Of a stretch of DNA of 35,875 nucleotides, positions 15,435 through 23,323 are shown piece after piece. Both the position numbers and the translations under genes were made by a program. The DNA is from an uncultured Bacteroidales bacterium (GTDB lineage Bacteria > Bacteroidota > Bacteroidia > Bacteroidales > UBA932), in the NCBI GenBank assembly GCA_910585445.1, contig CAJUEK010000018.1, positions 1 through 35,875 of the forward strand. Direction: 5' to 3'. The notes below the pieces were generated by a model. It searched no databases. It worked only from the letters and a program-made list of their open reading frames with translations, and was not told the DNA's origin. Every line of letters begins with the position of its first letter. Position 1 is the stretch's first letter.

Positions 15435-16607
15435 ATGTTAGATTTATCTGAATTTGAGAGCATAAGCCCATATAGTGACGCTGAGGCAGCTGAGGCATTG
15501 AACCAGTTGGCTGACCACGCTCTCCTTTCCGAAGCCTGCAAATACTTTTTTCCAGACCAGTCTCCGGATTTCCTGAAGAACCTTCTCAAGAGCATAAAGA
15601 CCATTGATGAGTTCCAGATTCTCGTCATGTCGAAATTCGTTGAGTGGGCCCTTGAGCATACTGCACGCAATTTCTCATATGACGGCATCTCGAATATCGA
15701 CAAGGACAAGAAGTTCCTTGCCCTTTCGAATCATCGTGACATCATTCTCGACCCGGCCATCACGCAGCTTGTCCTGTACAGGAACGGGATTCCGATGACT
15801 GAAATCGCTGTAGGAGACAATCTCATCACCAGCAAGACCATCGAGCGCCTGATACGCTCAAACCGTATGATTAAGGTTATGCGCGGCATTTCAGCCCGTG
15901 AACTGTACCTGTCATCGCAGTTGCTTTCCCGCTATATAAGGCTCAATATCACTGAGCAGCGCAGTTCAATCTGGCTCGCGCAGAGGCAGGGCCGCACAAA
16001 GAACGGATACGACATTACCGAGCAGGGACTTCTCAAGATGCTCGACATGAGCGGAAAGTCTGACTTCCTCCAGAACTTCAAGGAACTGAACATCATTCCG
16101 ATGAGCATTTCATACGAATATGAGCCGTGTGACATCCTGAAGGCCCGTGAGCTTGTCATTTCCAAGAAGCGCAAATATGTCAAGGCCGAGGGTGAGGACC
16201 TCAACAGCATCATGGTCGGAATAACCCAGCAGAAAGGCAACATACATCTGAACATCGGCAAGCCGCTGACGGAAGATGAGATTGCCGAGGCTGCTAAATG
16301 CGACAAGAACGACCGCTACCAGCTCATCAGGCATGCTGTTGACCTCAGGGTTATCGAGGGCTACAAGCTGTGGAAGAACAATTATGTCGCCTTTGACATC
16401 GTGAACAACTCCTTCAAATACTCCCACCTTTATGACCCGTGTGATGTGGAGAAATTCGTCACCTACATGGAGCATCAGATGGAGACCGTCGAGAAGGACA
16501 TCAACAAGGAAGACCTCAGACGCATATTCCTTGACATCTATGCCAATCCGGTGGTTACGAAAGAGCTTCTGGAGAAAGAGAAGACTACAGGCGCCATCCT
16601 GCTCTGA
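15435..16607 (+). CDS. PlsC-like glycerophosphate acyltransferase family protein
   Basis: This 390-residue protein has a central PlsC/LPLAT-type acyltransferase domain, which moves acyl chains onto a (lyso)phosphatidate-like acceptor at the inner membrane. The catalytic His lies in 'ALSNHRDIILDPAIT' (about 96-110). The spacing is NHRDxxxD rather than the textbook NHxSxxD, a form I associate with Bacteroidota members. 'VMRGISARELYLSSQLLSRYI' and 'SIWLAQRQGRTKNG' (near 176) stand where other family members have the acceptor-binding and EGTR blocks. About 95 N-terminal and 130 C-terminal residues are extra compared with minimal PlsC enzymes. No strong transmembrane helix is seen. The acceptor could be glycerol-3-phosphate, lysophosphatidate or another head group. 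It ends just before a strong terminator. Confidence 0.8.
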   Translation: MLDLSEFESISPYSDAEAAEALNQLADHALLSEACKYFFPDQSPDFLKNLLKSIKTIDEFQILVMSKFVEWALEHTARNFSYDGISNIDKDKKFLALSNHRDIILDPAITQLVLYRNGIPMTEIAVGDNLITSKTIERLIRSNRMIKVMRGISARELYLSSQLLSRYIRLNITEQRSSIWLAQRQGRTKNGYDITEQGLLKMLDMSGKSDFLQNFKELNIIPMSISYEYEPCDILKARELVISKKRKYVKAEGEDLNSIMVGITQQKGNIHLNIGKPLTEDEIAEAAKCDKNDRYQLIRHAVDLRVIEGYKLWKNNYVAFDIVNNSFKYSHLYDPCDVEKFVTYMEHQMETVEKDINKEDLRRIFLDIYANPVVTKELLEKEKTTGAILL

Positions 16608-16634
16608 TCCTGTTCAGACGCGTTTGGACAAACA

Positions 16635-16666
16635 AATAAAGCGGCCCGATGAAGGCCGCTTTTATT
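16635..16666. terminator. Bidirectional intrinsic terminator
   Basis: AAAGCGGCC (16638-16646) pairs perfectly with GGCCGCTTT (16654-16662) around a 7-base loop. A/T tracts flank both sides. It lies between the convergent acyltransferase gene (ending 16607) and the MscS gene (ending 16692) and should stop transcription from both directions. Confidence 0.9.
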
Positions 16667-16691
16667 GTATGCTGTCCCGAATTGGGAGGCG

Positions 16692-17615
16692 TCATTTGTT
16701 TTTGATGGTGACATCCAGCTGAGGGAAAGGGAACTGTATTCCGTTCTGCGGAAGCTCGGTATATACTCTCTCATTGATGCCAAAGTTCACGTCCCAGTAA
16801 TCGGAAGCCCTGACCCATGCGCGCATGACAAACACTACGCTGCTGTCCTGAAGGGCGCTGAGCGCAACAAAAGGGTTGGCGGGAGCTCCGTCTGACGTTT
16901 TGAGGATTCTGCTGTCGCTGTTCATGATGTCGAGAAGGAGAGCCTTGGTCTGCTCTGCTGAAGAGCCGTATTCTACGCCTACCGTCCAGTCCACGCGCCT
17001 GAGCTGGTTCTGCGAATAGTTGTTTACCGTACCGTTTGAAAGCGCTCCGTTAGGGATGATGATGTTCCTGTTGTCTGTAGTGGTGAGCTTTGTGCTTACT
17101 ATGTTGACCTCAGTCACTGTTCCTGAATATCCCTGGGCCTCGATGAAGTCTCCTGCCTTGAAAGGCCTGAACACGAGAATCATGATTCCGCCTGCGAAAT
17201 TCTGCACTGTGCCGTTAAGGGCAAGACCGATGGCCATTCCACCTCCGGCCAGAAGTGCAGCGAGCGAAGTCGTGTCAATTCCGAGTGTTCCTACCGTTAT
17301 CAGAACAAGTATAATCGTAAGCGCTATGCTCACGATGCTCTGCACGAATGAGGCTATGGCTGCGTCTGTCTGCCTTTTCTCGAAAATCTTTGCGAGAAGG
17401 CCTTTCAGTTTTTTGATGAGCCAGGCACCTACGAAATAAATGACGAAGGCTGCAAGGACCTTGATGCCGAACGCTATCGCCTTGTCAAGCAAGTTGCCGA
17501 GCAGTTCGTCTGTCGGTGTGGTTGCGAGTTTTTCAGCCACGTTTGTCAGCTCCTTCTGTACAACCGTCAGGGAGTCTTTTGCCTGTGCGGCTGCAAATGG
17601 AATAAAAAGTTTCAT
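16692..17615 (-). CDS. MscS-type small-conductance mechanosensitive channel
   Basis: This inner-membrane channel of 307 residues is close to E. coli MscS in size. Residues 48-70 and 88-107 are the first membrane helices. The pore helix follows, with the Gly/Ala pattern 'LLAGGGMAIGLALNGTVQNF' (about 118-137). 'GGIMILVFRPFKAGDFIEAQGYSGTV' leads into the beta domain, and 'NRNIIIPNGALSNGTVNNYS' is the family signature before the cytoplasmic vestibule. Typical MscS proteins release solutes under osmotic stress. This one lies 44 bp after the cysteate synthase-like gene and is the last gene before the terminator, so it is probably co-transcribed. A role in releasing an anionic metabolite such as a sulfonate is possible but untested. 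Confidence 0.93.
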   Translation of the reverse strand: MKLFIPFAAAQAKDSLTVVQKELTNVAEKLATTPTDELLGNLLDKAIAFGIKVLAAFVIYFVGAWLIKKLKGLLAKIFEKRQTDAAIASFVQSIVSIALTIILVLITVGTLGIDTTSLAALLAGGGMAIGLALNGTVQNFAGGIMILVFRPFKAGDFIEAQGYSGTVTEVNIVSTKLTTTDNRNIIIPNGALSNGTVNNYSQNQLRRVDWTVGVEYGSSAEQTKALLLDIMNSDSRILKTSDGAPANPFVALSALQDSSVVFVMRAWVRASDYWDVNFGINERVYTELPQNGIQFPFPQLDVTIKNK

Positions 17616-17659
17616 TGTTTGTTGTATTTTGGAAACTGCTCAGGGCAGCTTCAGATTTG

Positions 17660-18952
17660 TCAGTTCATGAAGAGCCTTTCAACCTGCTCCGCTATAGTCC
17701 CGGCAGGAAGTGAAGGGTCAAGCACAAGGTCAAGCTCGGCATATGTTATTTCGCCCTCTGACTTGGCCAGTTCCTCACCGCCTCCAGTTATATTGAGCAT
17801 TATGGTTTCTTCTGGCCTGATTTTGCCGCTGCGTGAGGCTTCCGCAAGAGATGCCACGGCTACGGCAGCTGCATTGTGTATGTCTATTCCCTCAAGGCTC
17901 CTGAACTCTTCTTTCCAGAAAGAAAGCTCATTGTTGCCTATCTTGAAGATTTCTCCCGTGGCGTCTTCCATAGCGTCAAAAAGCCCGCCTGCAAGAGAGT
18001 ATGGAGGTTTCCTGTTGGAAAGTACCTTGGCGTCAATCTCAGCAGCTGCGGCCCTGGCCTGCTCCGGAGTCATCGGCACAAGGTTCCTCTGGTGCAGTTT
18101 CCATGAATCATACATTATGGTGAAAGGGTCGTTCTGCGACGGGTAGAGCCTCATCTTGTGTGAACCGTATCTTCCGTCTCCAATAAGCCTGAGGTTGTTT
18201 TCCCATACCGCGATAGTGCCTGTTCCGCTGCCTATGGCCTGGAAATATGCATCAGGGATACGTCCTATTTTCTCAACTGCAGAGAGCAGGGTAGTACCCA
18301 TTCCGTCTCTTCTGGCTATGTTCTTTGCTCCGCCCTCAGCCATGAACTTGCTTGAGGTGCATGCCTTGTCCGCAAGCGCGATAGCGTCAAAATAGTCCGA
18401 CCCCTTGGGTGAGGCTATGATTTTCACGCAGCTGTCAAGAGGCTTCTTGAACCATAGGGCCGAGATATTGTCATAAGGTATGGATATGAGCAGGGGAATT
18501 CTGTTGTCTGAGCATACCTTTGCAAAAGCGCGGGCAGTATTGCCGGCGGATGCCACTACAAGCACCTTGCTGTTGTCCTGCGGCAGCCTTGCGCATACAG
18601 AATATGCCTCTGTCTCCTTGAATGAGCAGGTTTCCATTTTTGCGCCTTTTTCCGGCCACCATCCTGAGAATGTTATATAGAGGTTCTGCAGACCCAGTTT
18701 TTCCGCCAGAGCCTGGCTCTTATATGTCACAGGGGCGCATGAGCCGGAGAGTGTCTTTTTTATCGGGAGCCAGTCCGCATACCGGTAGAATCCGTCAAGG
18801 TCATTGCGTGGATTGAATTGCCTGTTTTCATATTCCGCCCTCACAAGGCTCGGTGTCTTGCATTCCGGGGCTTCAAGAGTCCATCCTGCGTCTTCCAGCA
18901 TGTGCCCGTCAGCGCAACATTTGAGGGTGTACTTGGTTGGTTTGAATGTCAT
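17660..18952 (-). CDS. Cysteate synthase-like PLP enzyme (threonine synthase fold)
   Basis: This fold-type II PLP enzyme has 430 residues. The PLP lysine is K112 in 'EKGAKMETCSFKETEAY', and cofactor-binding loops follow: 'VVASAGNTARAF' (132-143), 'AIGSGTGTIAVWE' near 235 and 'NITGGGEEL' near 395. As I remember the archaeal sequences, the surrounding blocks resemble cysteate synthase of Methanosarcina ('WPEKGA', 'EGGAKNIARRDGMGTT', 'NRKPPYSLAGGLFDA', 'GIDIHNAAAVAVASL'). They do not resemble ordinary bacterial ThrC, whose N-terminus is quite different. Cysteate synthase makes L-cysteate from O-phosphoserine and sulfite, for coenzyme M in archaea. In Bacteroidota, cysteate feeds sulfonolipid synthesis. 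The gene starts 32 bp after an Hdr-like gene run. Threonine synthase activity remains the alternative. Confidence 0.82.
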   Translation of the reverse strand: MTFKPTKYTLKCCADGHMLEDAGWTLEAPECKTPSLVRAEYENRQFNPRNDLDGFYRYADWLPIKKTLSGSCAPVTYKSQALAEKLGLQNLYITFSGWWPEKGAKMETCSFKETEAYSVCARLPQDNSKVLVVASAGNTARAFAKVCSDNRIPLLISIPYDNISALWFKKPLDSCVKIIASPKGSDYFDAIALADKACTSSKFMAEGGAKNIARRDGMGTTLLSAVEKIGRIPDAYFQAIGSGTGTIAVWENNLRLIGDGRYGSHKMRLYPSQNDPFTIMYDSWKLHQRNLVPMTPEQARAAAAEIDAKVLSNRKPPYSLAGGLFDAMEDATGEIFKIGNNELSFWKEEFRSLEGIDIHNAAAVAVASLAEASRSGKIRPEETIMLNITGGGEELAKSEGEITYAELDLVLDPSLPAGTIAEQVERLFMN

Positions 18953-18984
18953 GGGTTTATGTTTTTTACGTTTTATTTCTTATG

Positions 18985-20832
18985 TCACAATGAGGATTTG
19001 TCCACAATTTCCGCTATGTCGTTCACCGGGCGGTCCGAGTAGCGGTTGAATGTGCTCCGGCACAACGGGCAGGCTGTCACGATTACATCCGGCGACTCTG
19101 CCGTGAGGCTCGTGAGCGCGCTTTCCGTCAGAGCCTTCCTCTTGTCGAATCCCAAGGACAGGCTTCCGACGCTTCCTCCGCAGCAGATGCTTTCCTTATG
19201 GTGCTTTCCAGCCTCCACAAGTGAGCCGGCTGACGAGATTACCTTTCTCGGACTTTCGTATATTCCGCATCCGCGTCCGAGCTCGCATGGGTCATGATAC
19301 ACATAGCGCACATCGTTTTTCCTCAGTGAGAGCCTGCCCTCAGATATGAGGCTTTCCAGATACTCGGTATGGTGCATTATCCTTATTCCTTCGAGACGGT
19401 AGCTTTCCCTGAAGACCTTGTAGCATATAGGGCAGCTCAGCAGCAGGATGTCGGCACCGGATGATTTTATTATCTCCGTATTCTTTGCAATCATCTCCAG
19501 TGCAGGTTCCTTTCTTCCGGCCATCATCATAGGCCTGCCGCAACAGATTCCTCCGTCCTTGTCCATCACTGCATAGCTGATTCCGGCTTTTCCGAGCAGG
19601 GAAGTCATGGATTTCATGATAACCGGAGTCAGAGCGGTCATGCAGCCGGCAAAGTACAGAACCCGCTTGTTTTCAATGTTGGAAACATGTTTGTTTAATC
19701 CTATAACATTTTTGTTATAGTCTATTTTGAAGGATTCCGTCCCGATATTTGAATAATCCGGGCACAGATTGTATTGCTTTGTCGCTCTCTGGGCTATCCT
19801 TATTTTGTCTCCCTCTACACCGACAGGACAGACTGCCGTGCACTTGCCGCATAGCAGGCATTTGTCGCTGATTTCTTCTATGCGTCTCGAGTTGCCGCGC
19901 TTGAGCTGCCTGTTGAGATAGACGGTCGAATCCTTGATGTTTGCCTTGACTGCTCCCATCGGGCAGGCATCAATGCAGACGCCGCAGCTCGGGCATGAAT
20001 TGACCTGAATCTTTGCGAAGCCTTTTCTTGCGCTGCTTATTTTTATTCCGGCGTTGCGCATCGGGATGAGCAGGATTTCTGCCGGAATGTGCATGTAGCG
20101 GCTGAAAGGCAGCACGCACATGAAAATTCCGAGAGCTATCGAATATGCCCACCATGTCGGAAGCATGTTCATCGAGTCGCTCAGGAAGGAATGCAGGACG
20201 ACGTTAAGCGATTTAGTAAGGAATGAGCCGCCGCTGATGTCTGCCGTAAAGCCCTCGGCAAGAAGCCTCAGCGGGAATATGCACCAGAGCGAGTACAGTC
20301 CTATCAGGTCCGGCAGGCTCGGCCTTGTGGTGCGTCTCATGCCGAAGAGCTTTGAATGCGCCCTCTTCACGATGGCCAGTATGATGCCGCTCAGCACCAC
20401 AAGCAGGAAGAAGTCCATCAGAAAGAAGAAGAAAGAGCCTTTCATGGTCTTTTCCGTTACGGCCACGAAGTATCTGAAAAATATCGGATACCATATCTTG
20501 TGGACCCTGTCAGGGGTGTAGAGCATTACCTCTATGTGTCCTATGACAATGAGCATGAACCATCCGAATGCTATGCTGGAGTGCATGTAGCCGAGAAGCT
20601 TGTTGCGCTTCCACAGCTTGACATGGAAAAGGCAGTCGCAGAACCAGTCCCTTATGTTCTTGGCCATTGTCTTCGGGTTGATAAGGGACAGGAAGAATTT
20701 CTTGCGGTCACTTCCCGGAAGCTGGATTATGATTCTTGCGGCCCCAAAGAAGCACCATACGAGGCAGAATGTCATGCCGAGCATGAATGGGAGCACGAAA
20801 TTGTTGTATCCCGACAGATAGATTTCCCTCAT
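18985..20832 (-). CDS. Membrane-bound Hdr-like Fe-S oxidoreductase (HdrE-HdrD-type fusion)
   Basis: This 615-residue protein joins a cytochrome-b-like membrane part to an HdrD-like catalytic part. About five helices lie near residues 12-36, 84-104, 134-156, 174-194 and 226-247. His84, His99 and His214 are possible haem ligands, as in NarI/HdrE/DsrM proteins. Two [4Fe-4S] motifs follow: C280-C283-C286-C290P and C325-C328-C331-C335P. Two complete CCG domains (CX(n)CCGX(n)CX2C) come next: C397/C430-C431/C467/C470 and C516/C550-C551/C588/C591. In HdrB and HdrD such motifs hold the non-cubane clusters that act on disulfides. It overlaps the small HdrC-like gene by 4 bp. The likely role is electron exchange between menaquinone and the soluble Hdr-like subunits; the direction is unknown. 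Confidence 0.88.
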   Translation of the reverse strand: MREIYLSGYNNFVLPFMLGMTFCLVWCFFGAARIIIQLPGSDRKKFFLSLINPKTMAKNIRDWFCDCLFHVKLWKRNKLLGYMHSSIAFGWFMLIVIGHIEVMLYTPDRVHKIWYPIFFRYFVAVTEKTMKGSFFFFLMDFFLLVVLSGIILAIVKRAHSKLFGMRRTTRPSLPDLIGLYSLWCIFPLRLLAEGFTADISGGSFLTKSLNVVLHSFLSDSMNMLPTWWAYSIALGIFMCVLPFSRYMHIPAEILLIPMRNAGIKISSARKGFAKIQVNSCPSCGVCIDACPMGAVKANIKDSTVYLNRQLKRGNSRRIEEISDKCLLCGKCTAVCPVGVEGDKIRIAQRATKQYNLCPDYSNIGTESFKIDYNKNVIGLNKHVSNIENKRVLYFAGCMTALTPVIMKSMTSLLGKAGISYAVMDKDGGICCGRPMMMAGRKEPALEMIAKNTEIIKSSGADILLLSCPICYKVFRESYRLEGIRIMHHTEYLESLISEGRLSLRKNDVRYVYHDPCELGRGCGIYESPRKVISSAGSLVEAGKHHKESICCGGSVGSLSLGFDKRKALTESALTSLTAESPDVIVTACPLCRSTFNRYSDRPVNDIAEIVDKSSL

Positions 20833-21173
20833 TTTACTTCCTCCTTACCATAGATGCTGCTTATCGCAAGTATAATGCGTCTTGTATTGATGCCGCGGGG
20901 GCATACCATCATGCATTTGCCGCAAAGCATGCAGTTGGACATCATTCCGAAAGCTTCCTTCTCACGTCCTCTCTGGAGGCACAGCAGGACTTTCCTTATG
21001 CTCATCCCGGAGAACGCCGCAGCCGGGCAGGTCGCGCTGCATGACCCGCAGGCCATGCAGCGTGCCGCGTCTGGCTCGACGCGGCAGAGCTCTCTGAAGA
21101 GAGCTCTATCGACCTTGTCCATATTGATGGCAGAGCTTGGGGATATTTTGAAACCGAAGATGTTGTCCATCAT
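20829..21173 (-). CDS. Small HdrC-like 2x[4Fe-4S] protein
   Basis: This is a 114-residue ferredoxin-type electron carrier. It has two classical cluster motifs, C39-C42-C45-C49P and C81-C84-C87-C91P, joined by the 'SIRKVLLCLQRGREKEAF' helix typical of HdrC subunits. It has no membrane segment. The start codon overlaps the preceding HdrA-like gene and the stop overlaps the following membrane subunit, each by 4 bp, which suggests 1:1 translation and a shared complex. It is the second HdrC-like protein of the run and shorter than the first (114 against 232 residues). It probably wires the HdrA-like flavoprotein to the membrane Fe-S subunit. Confidence 0.9.
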   Translation of the reverse strand: MMDNIFGFKISPSSAINMDKVDRALFRELCRVEPDAARCMACGSCSATCPAAAFSGMSIRKVLLCLQRGREKEAFGMMSNCMLCGKCMMVCPRGINTRRIILAISSIYGKEEVK

Positions 21174-22186
21174 TTTCCTGTTATATGTGAATGAATCTCA
21201 AGGACTGCCGACCTGGCTTCCGCAAGGGTTTCAGGAACCGTCTTCGGGCCTGTGCATGCGCCTGCATAGAAGATTCCAGACTTAGGGGAGGATGTTATGT
21301 GCAGTACATTGTCGGAGCTTTTCAGGAAGCCGTCCGAATCGAGAGGAAGGGAGAGCATTCCTGCCGTTTTTGTGCAGTCAGGATTGCATACCATACCTGA
21401 CATGAGCACAAGCAGGTCCAGGGTGAGCCTGATGGGCTTGCCCGCCAATGTGTCCTCGGCCTTGACGATTACCCTAGAGTTGATATCCTCGCTCACTTCA
21501 GAGACTCTTCCCCTGACGAAATGTATTCCGTAATCGCGTTGTGCCTTCGTATAGAAATCCTCGAATTTCTTTCCGAAGAGTCTCAGGTCCATGTAGAAGC
21601 ACCATATTTCCGCATCCGGAAACTTTTCCTTCATTTCAATGGCCTGCTTGATGGCTGTGATGCAGCACACCTTGGAGCATTGTGAATTACGGGCCTTCTC
21701 GTCCCTCGAACCGACGCAGTGCACGAATCCAACGGACTTTATATCGCGCTCAGAGATGCGCCTGTCATCCGAAGTGTTGAACCAGTGCTCCAAATCTCCG
21801 TTGGTGATAACATGGTCATATACCCCATAGCCGTATTCTTCCTTTTTCTCGGCTTCGAAAAGACGGAAGCCGGTGGTGAAGAGTATATATTTCGTGCTTA
21901 TCGAAACCCCGTTGGACAGCTTCACATTGTAGTTGTCCCTCAAGCGGTTGATGAAAGATATTTCTGTGTTAAGGAAGATGTTTGCCTCCTTGGTGCTTTC
22001 AACAAGTCCGGAAACGATGTCCGCAGCTGGGGTCATGTCCGGGAACAGCCTGTTCCATTTTGCGACATGTCCTCCGAGGCTTGGGCTTTTCTCCACGATG
22101 ATTGGGGAGTACCCGAGTTTGAGAAGCTGTGAGGCTGCTTCAAGGCCGGCGATTCCGCCTCCTATTATTACGATGATTTCTTTCAT
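21170..22186 (-). CDS. HdrA-like FAD/Fe-S protein, short form
   Basis: This 338-residue flavoprotein resembles the core of heterodisulfide reductase subunit A. The FAD-binding Rossmann motif is IIGGGIAGLEAA (7-18). 'HCVGSRDEK' supplies Cys157, and 'QCSKVCCITAIKQA' supplies Cys170, Cys174 and Cys175; together these match the Cys set that ligates the HdrA [4Fe-4S] cluster in methanogens. The extra ferredoxin inserts of methanogen HdrA (about 650 residues) are absent, and the 'FP' segment (48-56) lacks the Cys pair seen in longer relatives. In this it looks like the sHdrA subunit of sulfur oxidisers or QmoA. It follows the HdrB-like gene after 62 bp holding a stem-loop and overlaps the next gene by 4 bp. 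Electron bifurcation cannot be judged from sequence. Confidence 0.88.
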   Translation of the reverse strand: MKEIIVIIGGGIAGLEAASQLLKLGYSPIIVEKSPSLGGHVAKWNRLFPDMTPAADIVSGLVESTKEANIFLNTEISFINRLRDNYNVKLSNGVSISTKYILFTTGFRLFEAEKKEEYGYGVYDHVITNGDLEHWFNTSDDRRISERDIKSVGFVHCVGSRDEKARNSQCSKVCCITAIKQAIEMKEKFPDAEIWCFYMDLRLFGKKFEDFYTKAQRDYGIHFVRGRVSEVSEDINSRVIVKAEDTLAGKPIRLTLDLLVLMSGMVCNPDCTKTAGMLSLPLDSDGFLKSSDNVLHITSSPKSGIFYAGACTGPKTVPETLAEARSAVLEIHSHITGK

Positions 22187-22209
22187 TGTACAGGTCTGGT
22201 TTTATGTTG

Positions 22210-22242
22210 CCGGCAGCTGCACTCAAGATATGCGGCTGCCGG
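22210..22242 (-). promoter_or_regulatory. Intra-operon stem-loop between hdrB-like and hdrA-like genes
   Basis: The arms 22210-22221 and 22231-22242 pair over 12 positions with one mismatch around a 9-base loop. The stem is GC-rich and no U tract follows on the transcribed strand, so it is not a typical terminator. It may set mRNA stability or processing between subunits. Confidence 0.5.
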
Positions 22243-22248
22243 GCAGTC

Positions 22249-23319
22249 CTAAAAGCATTTCAGGTTCTCTGGCAGTCCTGGACGCATTATGTCCTTGCTG
22301 TCGAGACCCTTGTATTTCTCCTGGGGACTATAGCTGATTCCTATCTTGTCAAGCAGAGGTTCCACGGCCACCTGATGAAGCTGGAGTCCAAGGTCCCACG
22401 GATTGTATCCGAGCACAAGTCCGGCAACCTCCTCGTATGTGAAGACCGGGATGCCGAATCCGTCCTTTCCGTAGGTCTTTCCTTCCATTTCGGCAATCAC
22501 ATACTGCCACCTGTCCAGGAAATACGGGCAGCCGGGGCAGTTGGTGATTATCATGTCCGGCCTGTAAGGCTCCATAGACTCGAACTTCTTGTGCGTATTG
22601 GAGATGGAATAACCCCTGTTGGCCTTGACGTGGTACTGCCTGAATCCGTATCCGCAGCAGTGCCTGCGCTCAGGGTAGTCAATGACATTGCCTCCCCATG
22701 CCTCAACCATGCCTGCGAGCACGTAAGGATATTCTGCTCCTCCCACACCTTTTGACGGGAACATCTTGGCATAATGGCAGCCGATGTGCTCCACGACCCT
22801 GAGAGGCTCTCCGGTTTCCTTGTTTATGAGACGGAACTTGGCTTTCTCCGCTATCAGATTGCGGTATTTGTATATGAGGTCGCTGGCGTGGGCCAGATAT
22901 TTCGGCTTGTTGAATTCTTTTCGGCATGCCTTCCAGAGCATCTCGCGTATCCTTGTCTCCAGCTCCGGAAATTCCTCCCATGTCTGGAGGATTTCAGTAT
23001 AGTTTCCGAAAGACGTTATGCATGAGGCGACATAATTTTCATATCCGGCCTCAGTCATCAGGGCGAACTGTCTTGCGACTATCGTCATTGCCGTCTCCTG
23101 CGGAATGGTGTCGCAGTGATATGCTATGCCTCCGCAGGTCGTATGATGCTCTGTCTCATAGAAATCCTTTTTTAGGATGTCACGGCATATCTCCATGAAC
23201 ATCCTTTCGGATGCTGGAAAGAAGTTCTGCCTGATGCAGCTTCTGACGTAGAACCATTTGTCGTCCGGAATCTCCTTCTGGTATTCCGACCATATCTTCT
23301 GTTTGCCTTGGTAAATCAT
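22249..23319 (-). CDS. HdrB-like CCG-domain protein
   Basis: This 356-residue protein resembles heterodisulfide reductase subunit B, where CCG domains hold non-cubane [4Fe-4S] clusters that cleave or form disulfides. The C-terminal CCG domain is complete: C181, C221-C222-G223, C261 and C264 ('NCPGCPYFLDRWQ'). The N-terminal domain is degenerate: C28, then T-C62-G-G instead of CCG, and C100 without the partner three residues on (Phe104 lies near that place). So only one full site is visible. Residues 105-175 form an extra helical insert rich in charged and aromatic residues. It starts 4 bp after the HdrC-like gene. The function is inferred from family and context; the substrate is unknown. Confidence 0.87.
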   Translation of the reverse strand: MIYQGKQKIWSEYQKEIPDDKWFYVRSCIRQNFFPASERMFMEICRDILKKDFYETEHHTTCGGIAYHCDTIPQETAMTIVARQFALMTEAGYENYVASCITSFGNYTEILQTWEEFPELETRIREMLWKACRKEFNKPKYLAHASDLIYKYRNLIAEKAKFRLINKETGEPLRVVEHIGCHYAKMFPSKGVGGAEYPYVLAGMVEAWGGNVIDYPERRHCCGYGFRQYHVKANRGYSISNTHKKFESMEPYRPDMIITNCPGCPYFLDRWQYVIAEMEGKTYGKDGFGIPVFTYEEVAGLVLGYNPWDLGLQLHQVAVEPLLDKIGISYSPQEKYKGLDSKDIMRPGLPENLKCF

Positions 23320-23323
23320 AAAA

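Noticed and set aside
17660..18952. Plain threonine synthase annotation
   Set aside because: The fold is shared, but the motif blocks around the PLP lysine and the C-terminus fit cysteate synthase better, and the ordinary bacterial ThrC N-terminus is absent.
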